A stretch of DNA of 38,162 bases from Rickettsiales bacterium UBA2645. Its GTDB lineage: Bacteria; Pseudomonadota; Alphaproteobacteria; Rickettsiales; UBA1997. The translations under genes were made by a program, and so were the position numbers. The notes below the pieces were generated by a model. It saw only the letters and a program-made list of their open reading frames with translations, was not told where the DNA came from and made no database searches. Shown here in pieces: positions 6,135-11,785 of this stretch (positions within the stretch are counted from its first letter, which is position 1; the number at the start of each line of letters is the position of its first letter). Location of the stretch: the NCBI GenBank assembly GCA_002359655.1, contig DENL01000041.1, positions 251 through 38,412 on the forward strand, given 5' to 3'.

Positions 6135-6275
6135 TTGACTTACACAAAACACTTCGTTTACCTTCCAGTTGTTCAGGTTAGATTGGGACTTAAATGTTCC
6201 TATCAATCTCGGGTACGGAATCAGTTAGACGCTGATTCCGTATCTCTTTTGAGATTCTTTTTTCTCGGAATTTCT
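6135..6275 (+). ncRNA. Structured RNA/terminator region, plus strand
   Basis: TTGACT at 6135-6140 could be a -35 box. Then come three folds. The first is AGATT-GGGAC (6180-6189) with GTTCC-TATC-AATCT (6196-6209). The second is a perfect 10-bp hairpin, ACGGAATCAG/CTGATTCCGT (6215-6224, 6232-6241). The third is ATCTC-TTTT-GAGAT (6242-6255), followed by TCTTTTTT. The last one is a rho-independent terminator. At minimum this ends the plus-strand operon; the independent promoter-like element allows a small RNA of roughly 100 bases. Confidence 0.5.
6242..6263 (+). terminator. Rho-independent terminator
   Basis: ATCTC TTTT GAGAT stem-loop followed by a T-rich run TCTTTTTT, directly behind a perfect 10-bp hairpin. 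It prevents plus-strand transcription from entering the replication gene block that is read from the other strand. Confidence 0.65.
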
Positions 6276-6288
6276 TCCCAAGATGTTC

Positions 6289-6471
6289 TTATTTGTTCAA
6301 GTCAAACAAATTTTCAAAAGGATTTCCTTTACTCGATAAAACTCGTCTCAAATCCACATTGTCTTTGCGTTCTTTTTGATACATTTTTTCAAGTTTGCGA
6401 TATTCTTCTTTAGCTTGTTTTAGAAGTTGAATTGCTTGGCTAATGCTGGTGATTTGGATTTTTTTGGTCAT
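6289..6471 (-). CDS. Small coiled-coil protein next to the replication initiator, 60 aa
   Basis: Begins MTKKIQITSISQAIQLLKQA, then a charged helix (KEEYRKLEKMYQKERKDNVD). Its ATG overlaps the stop of the initiator gene by 4 bases (ATGA), so the two are translated together. Small coiled-coil proteins after phage initiators may help load helicase, but this one is not recognised. Confidence 0.6.
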   Translation of the reverse strand: MTKKIQITSISQAIQLLKQAKEEYRKLEKMYQKERKDNVDLRRVLSSKGNPFENLFDLNK

Positions 6472-7439
6472 TTTATTTCTATCATTACATTAATTTGTTC
6501 CATCAATTCTTTATACTGAATAGCTATATCATAATCTTGTAAAGGAATTTGAATTTTCCAAGAATTAGCAGTTTTAATTAATGGTGATAAAGCGAAAAGT
6601 TGCGCCCCTGGAAGCGTTCCAATGAGAAACTTTATTTTAGTCCTAATTGATGATTCTTCTTCAAAAGAATTATATCTACCAACTTTTGATTCAGGGTTAG
6701 ATTTAATAAATTTAGGCCACTCTTTTTTAGTAAATTTTTGCGCCCATGCTGGGAAAGCAGCATTAAAATCTTTTGGTGCTTCGTTTTTATTTATCCAATC
6801 TACATATTTGCCAATCAACCATTCGTAATCATATCCCATATCTTTTATAATTTGGACGGATCCAGGTACTAAATGAAAAATTACTTCTTCAACCGACCAA
6901 TCGTTTACTTTTTCAGAAAAAGACCCCGTACCCGTATCTGGTTTTTTATTTGGTTGCTCTATTTGGGTAGGTATCTGTTTATATTTGTCATTTCCCACAT
7001 CTCCATTTGTATCTTTTGACAAATCCATTTTATCTTTTTCACAAATCGAATTGTTATTTTCGCCAGATGCATTTGTGGAATTTGCCAAATCATCAGGATC
7101 TAGGGGTAAAGGCTCATCTTTTGGCTTTTCTCTCAAAAATTTATTTTCATCGGTAAAAGCATACCAACAAGTTCGATCGTGAGGATTAGAATTATAATTT
7201 CCTTTAATTAAAACTTTTTGATCAACCAAACTATCAATCAATCTTCTAATTTGATTTGGAGTCCAGAAACGAAATAATTTTGGAAATGCATCTAATTTAT
7301 TGTAAGTCCATGTCCGACCATCGTGAAAATGTTTTCCGTTGGCTTTATTTTTTCTGATCCAAAATCTAAAATTATAAATCAGAATAGCCTCTCGATCTCC
7401 AAATTCTAAAGCTTCGTCTTCTTCAAAGTGATATGCCAT
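6468..7439 (-). CDS. Putative phage replication initiator (lambda-O-like, winged-helix N-terminus)
   Basis: 323 aa. Residues 1-~105, with AILIYNFRFWIRKNKANGKH, the Trp/Tyr-rich RTWTYNKLDAFPKLFRFWTP and NQIRRLIDSLVDQKVLIKGN, resemble the winged-helix N-terminal domain of many phage replication proteins. Residues ~115-185 are a hydrophilic linker. The C-terminal ~130 residues include FNAAFPAWAQKFTKKEWPKF. No polymerase or helicase gene is seen, so the phage probably recruits the host replisome through this protein. Other reading: a large DnaD-like or transcriptional regulator. Confidence 0.65.
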   Translation of the reverse strand: MAYHFEEDEALEFGDREAILIYNFRFWIRKNKANGKHFHDGRTWTYNKLDAFPKLFRFWTPNQIRRLIDSLVDQKVLIKGNYNSNPHDRTCWYAFTDENKFLREKPKDEPLPLDPDDLANSTNASGENNNSICEKDKMDLSKDTNGDVGNDKYKQIPTQIEQPNKKPDTGTGSFSEKVNDWSVEEVIFHLVPGSVQIIKDMGYDYEWLIGKYVDWINKNEAPKDFNAAFPAWAQKFTKKEWPKFIKSNPESKVGRYNSFEEESSIRTKIKFLIGTLPGAQLFALSPLIKTANSWKIQIPLQDYDIAIQYKELMEQINVMIEIK

Positions 7440-7440
7440 T

Positions 7441-7704
7441 TTACAAAATAGTAATCACTCTTTGAAGACCACTTTTGCCAGCCTCGTAATCATATTCTAA
7501 TTTGAGAAGTTTTTTAGCTTCTAAAGCTTTAAGAATAGTGCCAATATAATCAACATCAGAAGGCTTTTTGCCTTTAATGCGACTATGAATTTCTTGGTTA
7601 CTAATTTTAAAGATTTTTGCTTTGAATAAACCTTCTATTTCATCTCTTTTTTCGTTCAATATTCGCCAAACTTCTTTCTGTAATTTGCTTAGATTTTCGC
7701 CCAT
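7441..7704 (-). CDS. Small protein upstream of the initiator, 87 aa, possible winged helix
   Basis: Begins MGENLSKLQKEVWRILNEKR; ISNQEIHSRI...VDYIGTILKALEAKKLLKLE has the helix-turn-helix then wing pattern of small DNA-binding proteins. It ends one base before the initiator start, so the two form one unit. Function unknown; a DNA-binding accessory of replication is the best guess. Confidence 0.55.
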   Translation of the reverse strand: MGENLSKLQKEVWRILNEKRDEIEGLFKAKIFKISNQEIHSRIKGKKPSDVDYIGTILKALEAKKLLKLEYDYEAGKSGLQRVITIL

Positions 7705-7772
7705 AGGATAGAGATATTAGTTATATTACCTTGATTGCCGTTATAGGCATGATTACTAGAAAACTAAATTTT

Positions 7773-7879
7773 TTATTCTTCAAGCTTTTTTCCTGCTTTA
7801 ATACTATCACTTAAATATTGTGCATATTTCTCATAAAATTTCTTTTCGTCAGGAAAATAATTTTTAATAATTCCAAGTT
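7773..7879 (-). pseudogene. Out-of-frame coding remnant behind the TrpRS fragment
   Basis: Just beyond the stop of the TrpRS fragment, in another minus-strand frame, the sequence reads KLGIIKNYFPDEKKFYEKYA then QYLSDSIKAGKKLEE and a stop at 7773-7775. The residue pattern is protein-like, but there is no start codon of its own. I cannot assign the family. It looks like the tail of another gene joined to the TrpRS piece, part of a decayed insert. Confidence 0.4.
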
Positions 7880-8164
7880 TTACATTTCTAAAATTTCTTT
7901 TCCATGATTACTTTGAAAAAAAATATTATCGTATTGTATCCCTAAATGTAGCAAAGAGTTAAAGAAAATAGAAAGGTCAGATTTTTTTTGGTCAATAAAC
8001 TTGCACCCTTCCTCAGTGGTCATTGCGTGCAAATCCATAATCCCAAACTTACATTCATAGTCGGAATTTTCCTGTAATTTTTTCCATTGTTTAATTGCAC
8101 CAAGATAATTTCCCAAGTGTAAATTTCCTGTCGGTTGAATTCCCGAAACCACAATCTTTTTCAT
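7880..8164 (-). pseudogene. trpS: Truncated tryptophanyl-tRNA synthetase (N-terminal ~90 residues)
   Basis: 94 codons from the ATG at 8164. VVSGIQPTGNLHLGNYLGAI includes the class I signature (HLGN, the HIGH motif), followed by KQWKKLQ...YECKFGIMDLHAMTT and LGIQYDNIFFQSN, all aligned with the start of bacterial TrpRS. A full enzyme has about 330 residues. Here the Rossmann fold breaks off at FFQSN, so the KMSKS loop and tRNA-binding part are missing and it cannot charge tRNA. It is likely host-derived debris in the accessory insert beside the glycosyltransferase. A deliberate short product (decoy or regulator) is possible but unsupported. Confidence 0.8.
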
Positions 8165-8250
8165 TTTCCTTAAAATTTAAGTTTTAAACCACATTTTACT
8201 TTTAAAGCACCCAAGCCATCAAACCAATTAAACATATCAGAATTTGGCGA

Positions 8251-9099
8251 TTAAAACCCTTTTAATTTGATTAAATCTTCGGCACTTTGAAAATATGGTA
8301 ATCCAGTAACTTTGTTTCTGAAAACAACAGAATCTTGTCTAAAATAATTGTTAAAAAATTTGTGGCACAATTCTGCAAAATCTTTTTCTTCTAAAATAGC
8401 AGAACAATTTTTTAAAAATTTTTTTAAACCATCTAAGATTTTTCTATTATCTTGCCAAGCGCCGTCTTTTTTTTGAGAATCGTTAAAAACACAAATTGGA
8501 TCGTTAACAAATCTGAAATTATTGTTTATTACGCTATAAAGAAAAGGAAGGGCATATAAATGTAAAGTGTGGTCAAAATCTTTAAAATTTATGCTGTTGA
8601 TAAATTCCATTTTATACATCAATCCGCAATATCGCGGCATTTCTAAAAAAAAATTTTTTCTAAAAATTAGTTTGTTATTGTAACAATTTTTTAAGCTAGA
8701 CTGATTTAAATGATTAAACAAATAACAATTTTTTTTTCGTCTAAAAAAACTAAAAACATTATCAATAGCAAAAAAAGGATTAACTGCAAATAAATCATCA
8801 TCGCCCATCAAATACACATAATCGCATTTGCCTTTTAAAAAAGCAAAACCGTTCAGTAGATTCATATCAAAACCGTTTTTGTTATTTGTAATAATTTGAA
8901 ACGGAATATCTATTTTTGGAAGATTTAAAGCATGTTTTGCATCTGAATTGCATATCAAGACCTTAAAATTATTTTTGCCCTTATAAAACTCATAAAATCC
9001 ATTAATCTGACGCAATAATTTTCGAAGAGATTTGTTTCTTCTAAAAGTTGTGATCAAAATTACAATTTTCATTTCCAAATTTTTAAAGTTTTCCTGCAC
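8251..9099 (-). CDS. GT-A/family 2-like glycosyltransferase
   Basis: 282 aa from a GTG at 9099, or 273 aa from the ATG at 9072 (MKIVILITTFRRNKSLRKLL), which is the more usual family start. The fold is shown by the VILITTFRRNKSL strand-loop and by VYLMGDDDLF, the metal-binding DxD region, about 90 residues later. The C-terminal part is Asn/Phe/Lys-rich. It lies alone between replication genes with the TrpRS remnant and is richer in A+T than its neighbours, so it is probably an accessory gene. A role in altering host surface sugars (serotype change, exclusion) is plausible for a prophage; the substrate is unknown. Confidence 0.72.
   Translation of the reverse strand: MQENFKNLEMKIVILITTFRRNKSLRKLLRQINGFYEFYKGKNNFKVLICNSDAKHALNLPKIDIPFQIITNNKNGFDMNLLNGFAFLKGKCDYVYLMGDDDLFAVNPFFAIDNVFSFFRRKKNCYLFNHLNQSSLKNCYNNKLIFRKNFFLEMPRYCGLMYKMEFINSINFKDFDHTLHLYALPFLYSVINNNFRFVNDPICVFNDSQKKDGAWQDNRKILDGLKKFLKNCSAILEEKDFAELCHKFFNNYFRQDSVVFRNKVTGLPYFQSAEDLIKLKGF
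8323..8345. repeat. 23-bp direct repeat, copy 1
   Basis: Identical over 23 bases to 9983-10005 (starts AACAACAGAATC, ends TGTCTAAAAT). It lies inside the glycosyltransferase gene, where the minus strand reads FRQDSVV. The other copy lies in an unrelated gene in a different frame. Confidence 0.85.
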
Positions 9100-9100
9100 C

Positions 9101-9239
9101 TTTCAAAACACGTTATTAACAGTTTCAGCATTTCTATAACATTTTTACCTGTTGATAAGTCAGCGTTTTGAAATTTCGAAGTTTTTGTTTTTTGTTTTTT
9201 TGAACCTTGTATTTTGCTTTTTGTATTTTGTTTCTTGTA
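9101..9239. other. Inverted repeat with DnaA-box-like sequences and a T-rich strand (origin candidate)
   Basis: A long imperfect inverted repeat has arms at 9101-9122 (TTTCAAAACACGTTATTAAC AG) and 9149-9173 (ending CAGCGTTTTGAAA). Its arms carry TTATTAACA and, on the other strand, TTATCAACA, which differ by two bases and one base from the DnaA box TTATCCACA. It is followed by a strongly T-biased strand (9176-9239) with repeats of TTGTATTTTG. No gene is present. A replication origin or a strong regulatory region for the glycosyltransferase would both fit. Confidence 0.35.
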
Positions 9240-9257
9240 TGTACTCTACCGAGTACA
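9240..9257. promoter_or_regulatory. Palindrome TGTACTC-TACC-GAGTACA
   Basis: Perfect 7-bp inverted repeat with a 4-base centre, 8 bases beyond the end of the 9266-9880 gene. It has no clean T tract on either strand, so it is either a weak terminator for that gene or an operator. Confidence 0.4.
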
Positions 9258-9265
9258 GTAAAAAA

Positions 9266-9880
9266 CTAAATTTTTTTATCATTTTTAAATATTAATGATT
9301 TCAAGCGCAGAAAGGACGGAAGTGCTAAAAGCTCTTCTGGTTTTTTAGATCTTTCAGCATTGGCTTGAGCTTGAGTTAAATATTGCTTAATCTCTTGAAA
9401 ATTTTCATGCAAATAGTCTTTACAAAATTGATGATCTGGGAAACTTTCCATAGTTTTCACAATTTCATTGCAAATGATCAAAGGCTTAGCATTTCCAAAT
9501 GGCACATATTGATGAAAATTTTTTACATACATCAAATGATTGACATAATCATAACAAAGCTTTCCTTTTGTTTGTAAAATATCGAATATGTTTTTGAGTC
9601 GAATCGTTGCCATATTCTCTTTTCTTGACATAATTTCCCGCTGCCGTTTTTGATAATTATTTTCTAATTCAAAATCAGCATGAATCGTCAAAATCTCCTC
9701 CTCAGTAAGTACTTTTGCAAATCCAATATTGGAGGCCAAAGCAACCGCATGAAGCTTGTAAATCCCTGTTTTTGATACCCAATCGTTAGATGCAATTTTA
9801 TTTAAGAAATAGGCCTCTCTTTCATTTAAATCTTTGTTGATTTCGTCAAAAGCAGTCGAGAATAGCTGTTTCTTTGCCAT
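9266..9880 (-). CDS. Hypothetical protein, 204 aa
   Basis: Not recognised. Soluble and helical, with NKIASNDWVSKTGIYKLHAV and a central AKPLIICNEIVKTMESFPDH; no catalytic motif is obvious. It is in the early minus-strand direction, 20 bases downstream of the 9901-10200 gene and probably cotranscribed with it. The following palindrome (9240-9257) may mark the end of this transcript before the accessory insert. Confidence 0.7.
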   Translation of the reverse strand: MAKKQLFSTAFDEINKDLNEREAYFLNKIASNDWVSKTGIYKLHAVALASNIGFAKVLTEEEILTIHADFELENNYQKRQREIMSRKENMATIRLKNIFDILQTKGKLCYDYVNHLMYVKNFHQYVPFGNAKPLIICNEIVKTMESFPDHQFCKDYLHENFQEIKQYLTQAQANAERSKKPEELLALPSFLRLKSLIFKNDKKI

Positions 9881-9900
9881 TTTGTAAACTTGTAGCTGGG

Positions 9901-10200
9901 TTAAATTAATTGGTTTTTTTTGTACTCTTGTCTTAATCTAAATTCTGCAATCGCTTGATAAGCGTTATAAAGCTCGCTTGGCAACAACAGAATCTTGTCT
10001 AAAATTTCATCTATTTCTTTCAAAATTAATTCTTGTAAAAGCTGAGCATCTTTTTCATTTTTGATTGCTGCAATCGCATCTTTTAAAGAACTTTCTATCT
10101 TCCAAAGTTTCGGAATTTCCGAATTTCTATTAAACTCTTCAATTTCTGCCAAAATTTTTTTGATCAAAAATGGCGCATCGATAGCATTGTTATTTGACAT
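9901..10200 (-). CDS. Hypothetical protein, 99 aa, with a structured leader
   Basis: Not recognised; almost entirely helical (LIKKILAEIEEFNRNSEIPK, KEIDEILDKILLLPSELYNA). The start at 10200 has a strong GGAGAG ribosome site, but that site lies within a hairpin arm (ACTCTC/GAGAGT) and behind three further hairpins at 10228-10336, so translation is probably controlled. It contains copy 2 of the 23-bp repeat. Confidence 0.65.
   Translation of the reverse strand: MSNNNAIDAPFLIKKILAEIEEFNRNSEIPKLWKIESSLKDAIAAIKNEKDAQLLQELILKEIDEILDKILLLPSELYNAYQAIAEFRLRQEYKKNQLI
9983..10005. repeat. 23-bp direct repeat, copy 2
   Basis: Exact match to 8323-8345, here inside the 9901-10200 gene, where the minus strand reads ILDKILLL, a different frame from copy 1. 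Shared protein function therefore does not explain the identity. Confidence 0.85.
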
Positions 10201-10203
10201 AAA

Positions 10204-10336
10204 ACTCTCCGTTTTTAATAATTGAGAGTAGCCGCATAAAAAACGGCTACCAGTGAATGCTGGGTCAGTGTGGGTGGCCGTTGGCTACTAAACTAATCAA
10301 CCACCCCACTGACGCCATACAGCTACTTGCTGCATG
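10204..10336 (-). promoter_or_regulatory. Multi-hairpin 5' leader (riboswitch- or attenuator-like)
   Basis: Read on the minus strand towards the 10200 start there are four folds. Fold 1, 10336-10316, is CATGCAGC/GCTGTATG, 8 pairs. Fold 2, 10313-10264, is a 13-pair stem with one bulge (GTCAGTG...CACTGAC). Fold 3, 10250-10228, is GTAGCCG/CGGCTAC. Fold 4, 10229-10204, is ACTCTC/GGAGAGT-type pairing that holds the ribosome site. Folds 3 and 4 share bases 10228-10229, so they exclude each other. The loop of fold 2 contains GTAGCC-AACGGC, which can pair with the arms of fold 3. That is a switch-like arrangement. No known riboswitch class is recognised. Confidence 0.5.
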
Positions 10337-10344
10337 ACGTTCTT

Positions 10345-10461
10345 TTATCTGCCGTTTTTGATAAAGTTTTTTAATTTATAAATCCGCCAAAACTGACGAA
10401 GATATTTCAAAATTAAAACCAAAATCACGGCAGAAATTCCTAAATAAATCAGTAGCATCAT
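10345..10461 (-). CDS. Small single-pass membrane protein, 38 aa
   Basis: From ATG at 10461: MMLLIYLGISAVILVLILKY then LRQFWRIYKLKNFIKNGR and stop at 10345-10347. One hydrophobic segment of ~18 residues is followed by a positively charged tail, so N-out/C-in is likely. It begins 4 bases after the stop of the next small membrane protein gene upstream, which supports both being real. Confidence 0.5.
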   Translation of the reverse strand: MMLLIYLGISAVILVLILKYLRQFWRIYKLKNFIKNGR

Positions 10462-10465
10462 TTTA

Positions 10466-10603
10466 CTACACTATCAATCCACCATTGGCCCACGCCATCA
10501 GCACAATAAACGGAAATAGTGCGCTCATAGCTGAAAAGCTCAAAGCAAAAAAGATGTCAATAAATGTAATTTTTTTCTTGAATATTTTTTCTAAGTAAAT
10601 CAT
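10466..10603 (-). CDS. Small membrane protein, 45 aa
   Basis: From ATG at 10603: MIYLEKIFKKKITFIDIFFA followed by LSFSAMSALFPFIVLMAWAN and GGLIV. It has a charged N-terminus and one or two membrane segments. It is paired with the 38-aa membrane protein gene, with a 4-base gap. Early small membrane proteins of phages often act in exclusion or host control, but no family is recognised. Confidence 0.5.
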   Translation of the reverse strand: MIYLEKIFKKKITFIDIFFALSFSAMSALFPFIVLMAWANGGLIV

Positions 10604-10629
10604 AAAAAAAATGCATGATTAAGTTGGTA

Positions 10630-10716
10630 TGATCTCACAGTTATCGTGAAGCAATAACTGCGAGTGAAGCTTGATCAGACAAAGAGGGAGGCCAGCCGTA
10701 AAAGCTGGCCTTTTTT
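10630..10716 (+). ncRNA. Candidate plus-strand small RNA with strong terminator
   Basis: TGATC/GATCA and CTC/GAG close a stem-loop with CAGTTAT/ATAACTG (10630-10677). A linker AAAGAGGGA follows, then the terminator GGCCAGC-CGTAAAA-GCTGGCC-TTTTTT (10690-10716). There is no plus-strand gene for 4 kb upstream, so a terminator here needs its own transcript. TTGAAT near 10579 with CATAAA 17 bases on is a possible promoter. The RNA would be antisense to the region just beyond the 10715-10840 gene. Confidence 0.5.
10690..10716 (+). terminator. Strong rho-independent terminator
   Basis: Perfect 7-bp GC-rich stem GGCCAGC/GCTGGCC, loop CGTAAAA, followed by six T. On the other strand the hairpin is followed by CCCTCTTT, so it is mainly a plus-strand terminator. 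Confidence 0.85.
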
Positions 10717-10840
10717 ATTGGACCACTGATAACTCTCCATAAGCAATTGCTAAAGCGTTTGCTATCTTTTGAGCTATTTCGTAATTGCCACAGGTAACCG
10801 GCAAAATTTCGTTTGTTGTTAAATTGATTATTTTAAACAT
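10715..10840 (-). CDS. Small protein, 41 aa
   Basis: From ATG at 10840: MFKIINLTTNEILPVTCGNY then EIAQKIANALAIAYGELSVV and Q. Looks like a compact beta-beta-alpha unit. No ribosome site is obvious. Its stop codon lies in the T tract of the opposing terminator. Moderately convincing because the residue usage is protein-like and it fills the gap between neighbours. Confidence 0.45.
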   Translation of the reverse strand: MFKIINLTTNEILPVTCGNYEIAQKIANALAIAYGELSVVQ

Positions 10841-10867
10841 GGTTTTGTAAAATTTATTATTTTTGGC

Positions 10868-10905
10868 GCCGCAGGCAGCTTTTAGAGCTGGGTAATTCCT
10901 GCGGC
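10868..10905. promoter_or_regulatory. Nested GC-rich hairpin between two early genes
   Basis: GCCGCAGG (10868-10875) and CCTGCGGC (10898-10905) enclose CAGCT-TTTAG-AGCTG (10876-10890). Both stems are perfect. It stands just after the 10912-11202 gene and 28 bases before the 10840 start on the minus strand. It has no T tract, so transcript stabilisation, processing or leader control is likelier than termination. Confidence 0.55.
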
Positions 10906-10911
10906 ATATTG

Positions 10912-11202
10912 TTATTTTCTATAAAAAGTATTTTTGTTTTCACCTTTGCTGCGCGCTGCGATTGAATCGGGAAAGAATGTAAGTGTTGTTTTTTTTGTAC
11001 GACCTTTTGTTCCTGCTTTCCAAATCATCACGTTGTGCCAAGCGTCTATTGTTTGTAACGTCCAGATTGTATTGTGAGCGGCTTCTCTGAAATTGAAAAC
11101 CATATTTTCGCCATGCTGTTCTCGCATTTGCAAAATAAACTTTCTCAATTCTTCGCGATTTTCTGCATTGTCTAAATCTTCGAATTCAACGATAAATTTC
11201 AT
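10912..11202 (-). CDS. Hypothetical protein, 96 aa
   Basis: Not recognised. MKFIVEFEDLDNAENREELR at the N-terminus and a Trp-containing middle (TIWTLQTIDAWHNVMIWKAG), basic C-terminus. Small soluble early protein, preceded by TTAACAACATAGGTAAAAT. Neighbouring early genes run in the same direction. Confidence 0.6.
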   Translation of the reverse strand: MKFIVEFEDLDNAENREELRKFILQMREQHGENMVFNFREAAHNTIWTLQTIDAWHNVMIWKAGTKGRTKKTTLTFFPDSIAARSKGENKNTFYRK

Positions 11203-11217
11203 ATTTTACCTATGTTG

Positions 11218-11349
11218 TTAAAATCTAATGAGCCTACCTTTTTGAATAAAAAAGAAGAAATATCTAGTTGGGTTATTTTTAATCAAAGCATCGTCTTCGT
11301 CAGATAATTCAAATTTTTTTTTAGTTATGTAACTTTTAATGATTTTCAT
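11218..11349 (-). CDS. Small basic protein, 43 aa
   Basis: From ATG at 11349: MKIIKSYITKKKFELSDEDD then ALIKNNPTRYFFFFIQKGRL, ending IRF. The leader reads TTAAAAACGG then GCAAGAAT, the same TTAAAAACGG element found before the 10200 and 11785 starts, which supports a real gene. Confidence 0.5.
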   Translation of the reverse strand: MKIIKSYITKKKFELSDEDDALIKNNPTRYFFFFIQKGRLIRF

Positions 11350-11380
11350 ATTCTTGCCCGTTTTTAATTTTTGTCGAAAT

Positions 11381-11785
11381 TTAATAATCTAAGTTGAAAA
11401 GTTGCTTTTCTTCAATTTTCACCAGCTCAAGTGCTGCGTCCGTTGAATATTTTTTAAAATCTTTTAGTTCATCAAAATAATTCAAAAAGTCTCTTTGTGC
11501 GTCAGTAGCCCTTTCGTAATAGAATTTTTGTTTCGCGTCTCGTAAATTTTCTATTTGAAATAAATCGCACATTTTTTGCTCTAAAAGACCAAATTTTCGC
11601 AATTCATTGTTTGTTGATTTAGCGAATTTTTGCAGTGCTTTCGCTTGTTTTTCAGTTGAAACGACCCAACACGAACTCGGAAGGAATAATTGTAGTTTTT
11701 GTTTTTTTACTTCTTCCTCGATTAAATCAGAATTATCAAAAATTTTTTTAAATTTTGCTTTCGAGATTATTAATTTTAATAGCAT
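11381..11785 (-). CDS. First gene of the leftward early arm, 134 aa, unknown
   Basis: Not recognised. Helical, lysine-rich (SDLIEEEVKKQKLQLFLPSS), with a DAQRDFLNYFDELKDFKKY segment. It is the gene nearest the divergent control region and so is probably the first expressed leftward. Its leader has TTAAAAACGGTAAAAAT. Candidate immediate-early host-control protein by position only. Confidence 0.6.
   Translation of the reverse strand: MLLKLIISKAKFKKIFDNSDLIEEEVKKQKLQLFLPSSCWVVSTEKQAKALQKFAKSTNNELRKFGLLEQKMCDLFQIENLRDAKQKFYYERATDAQRDFLNYFDELKDFKKYSTDAALELVKIEEKQLFNLDY

Noticed and set aside
6135..6413. Plus-strand 92-codon open frame
   Set aside because: It covers the terminator hairpins and then the 6289-6471 gene antisense. 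No start signal.
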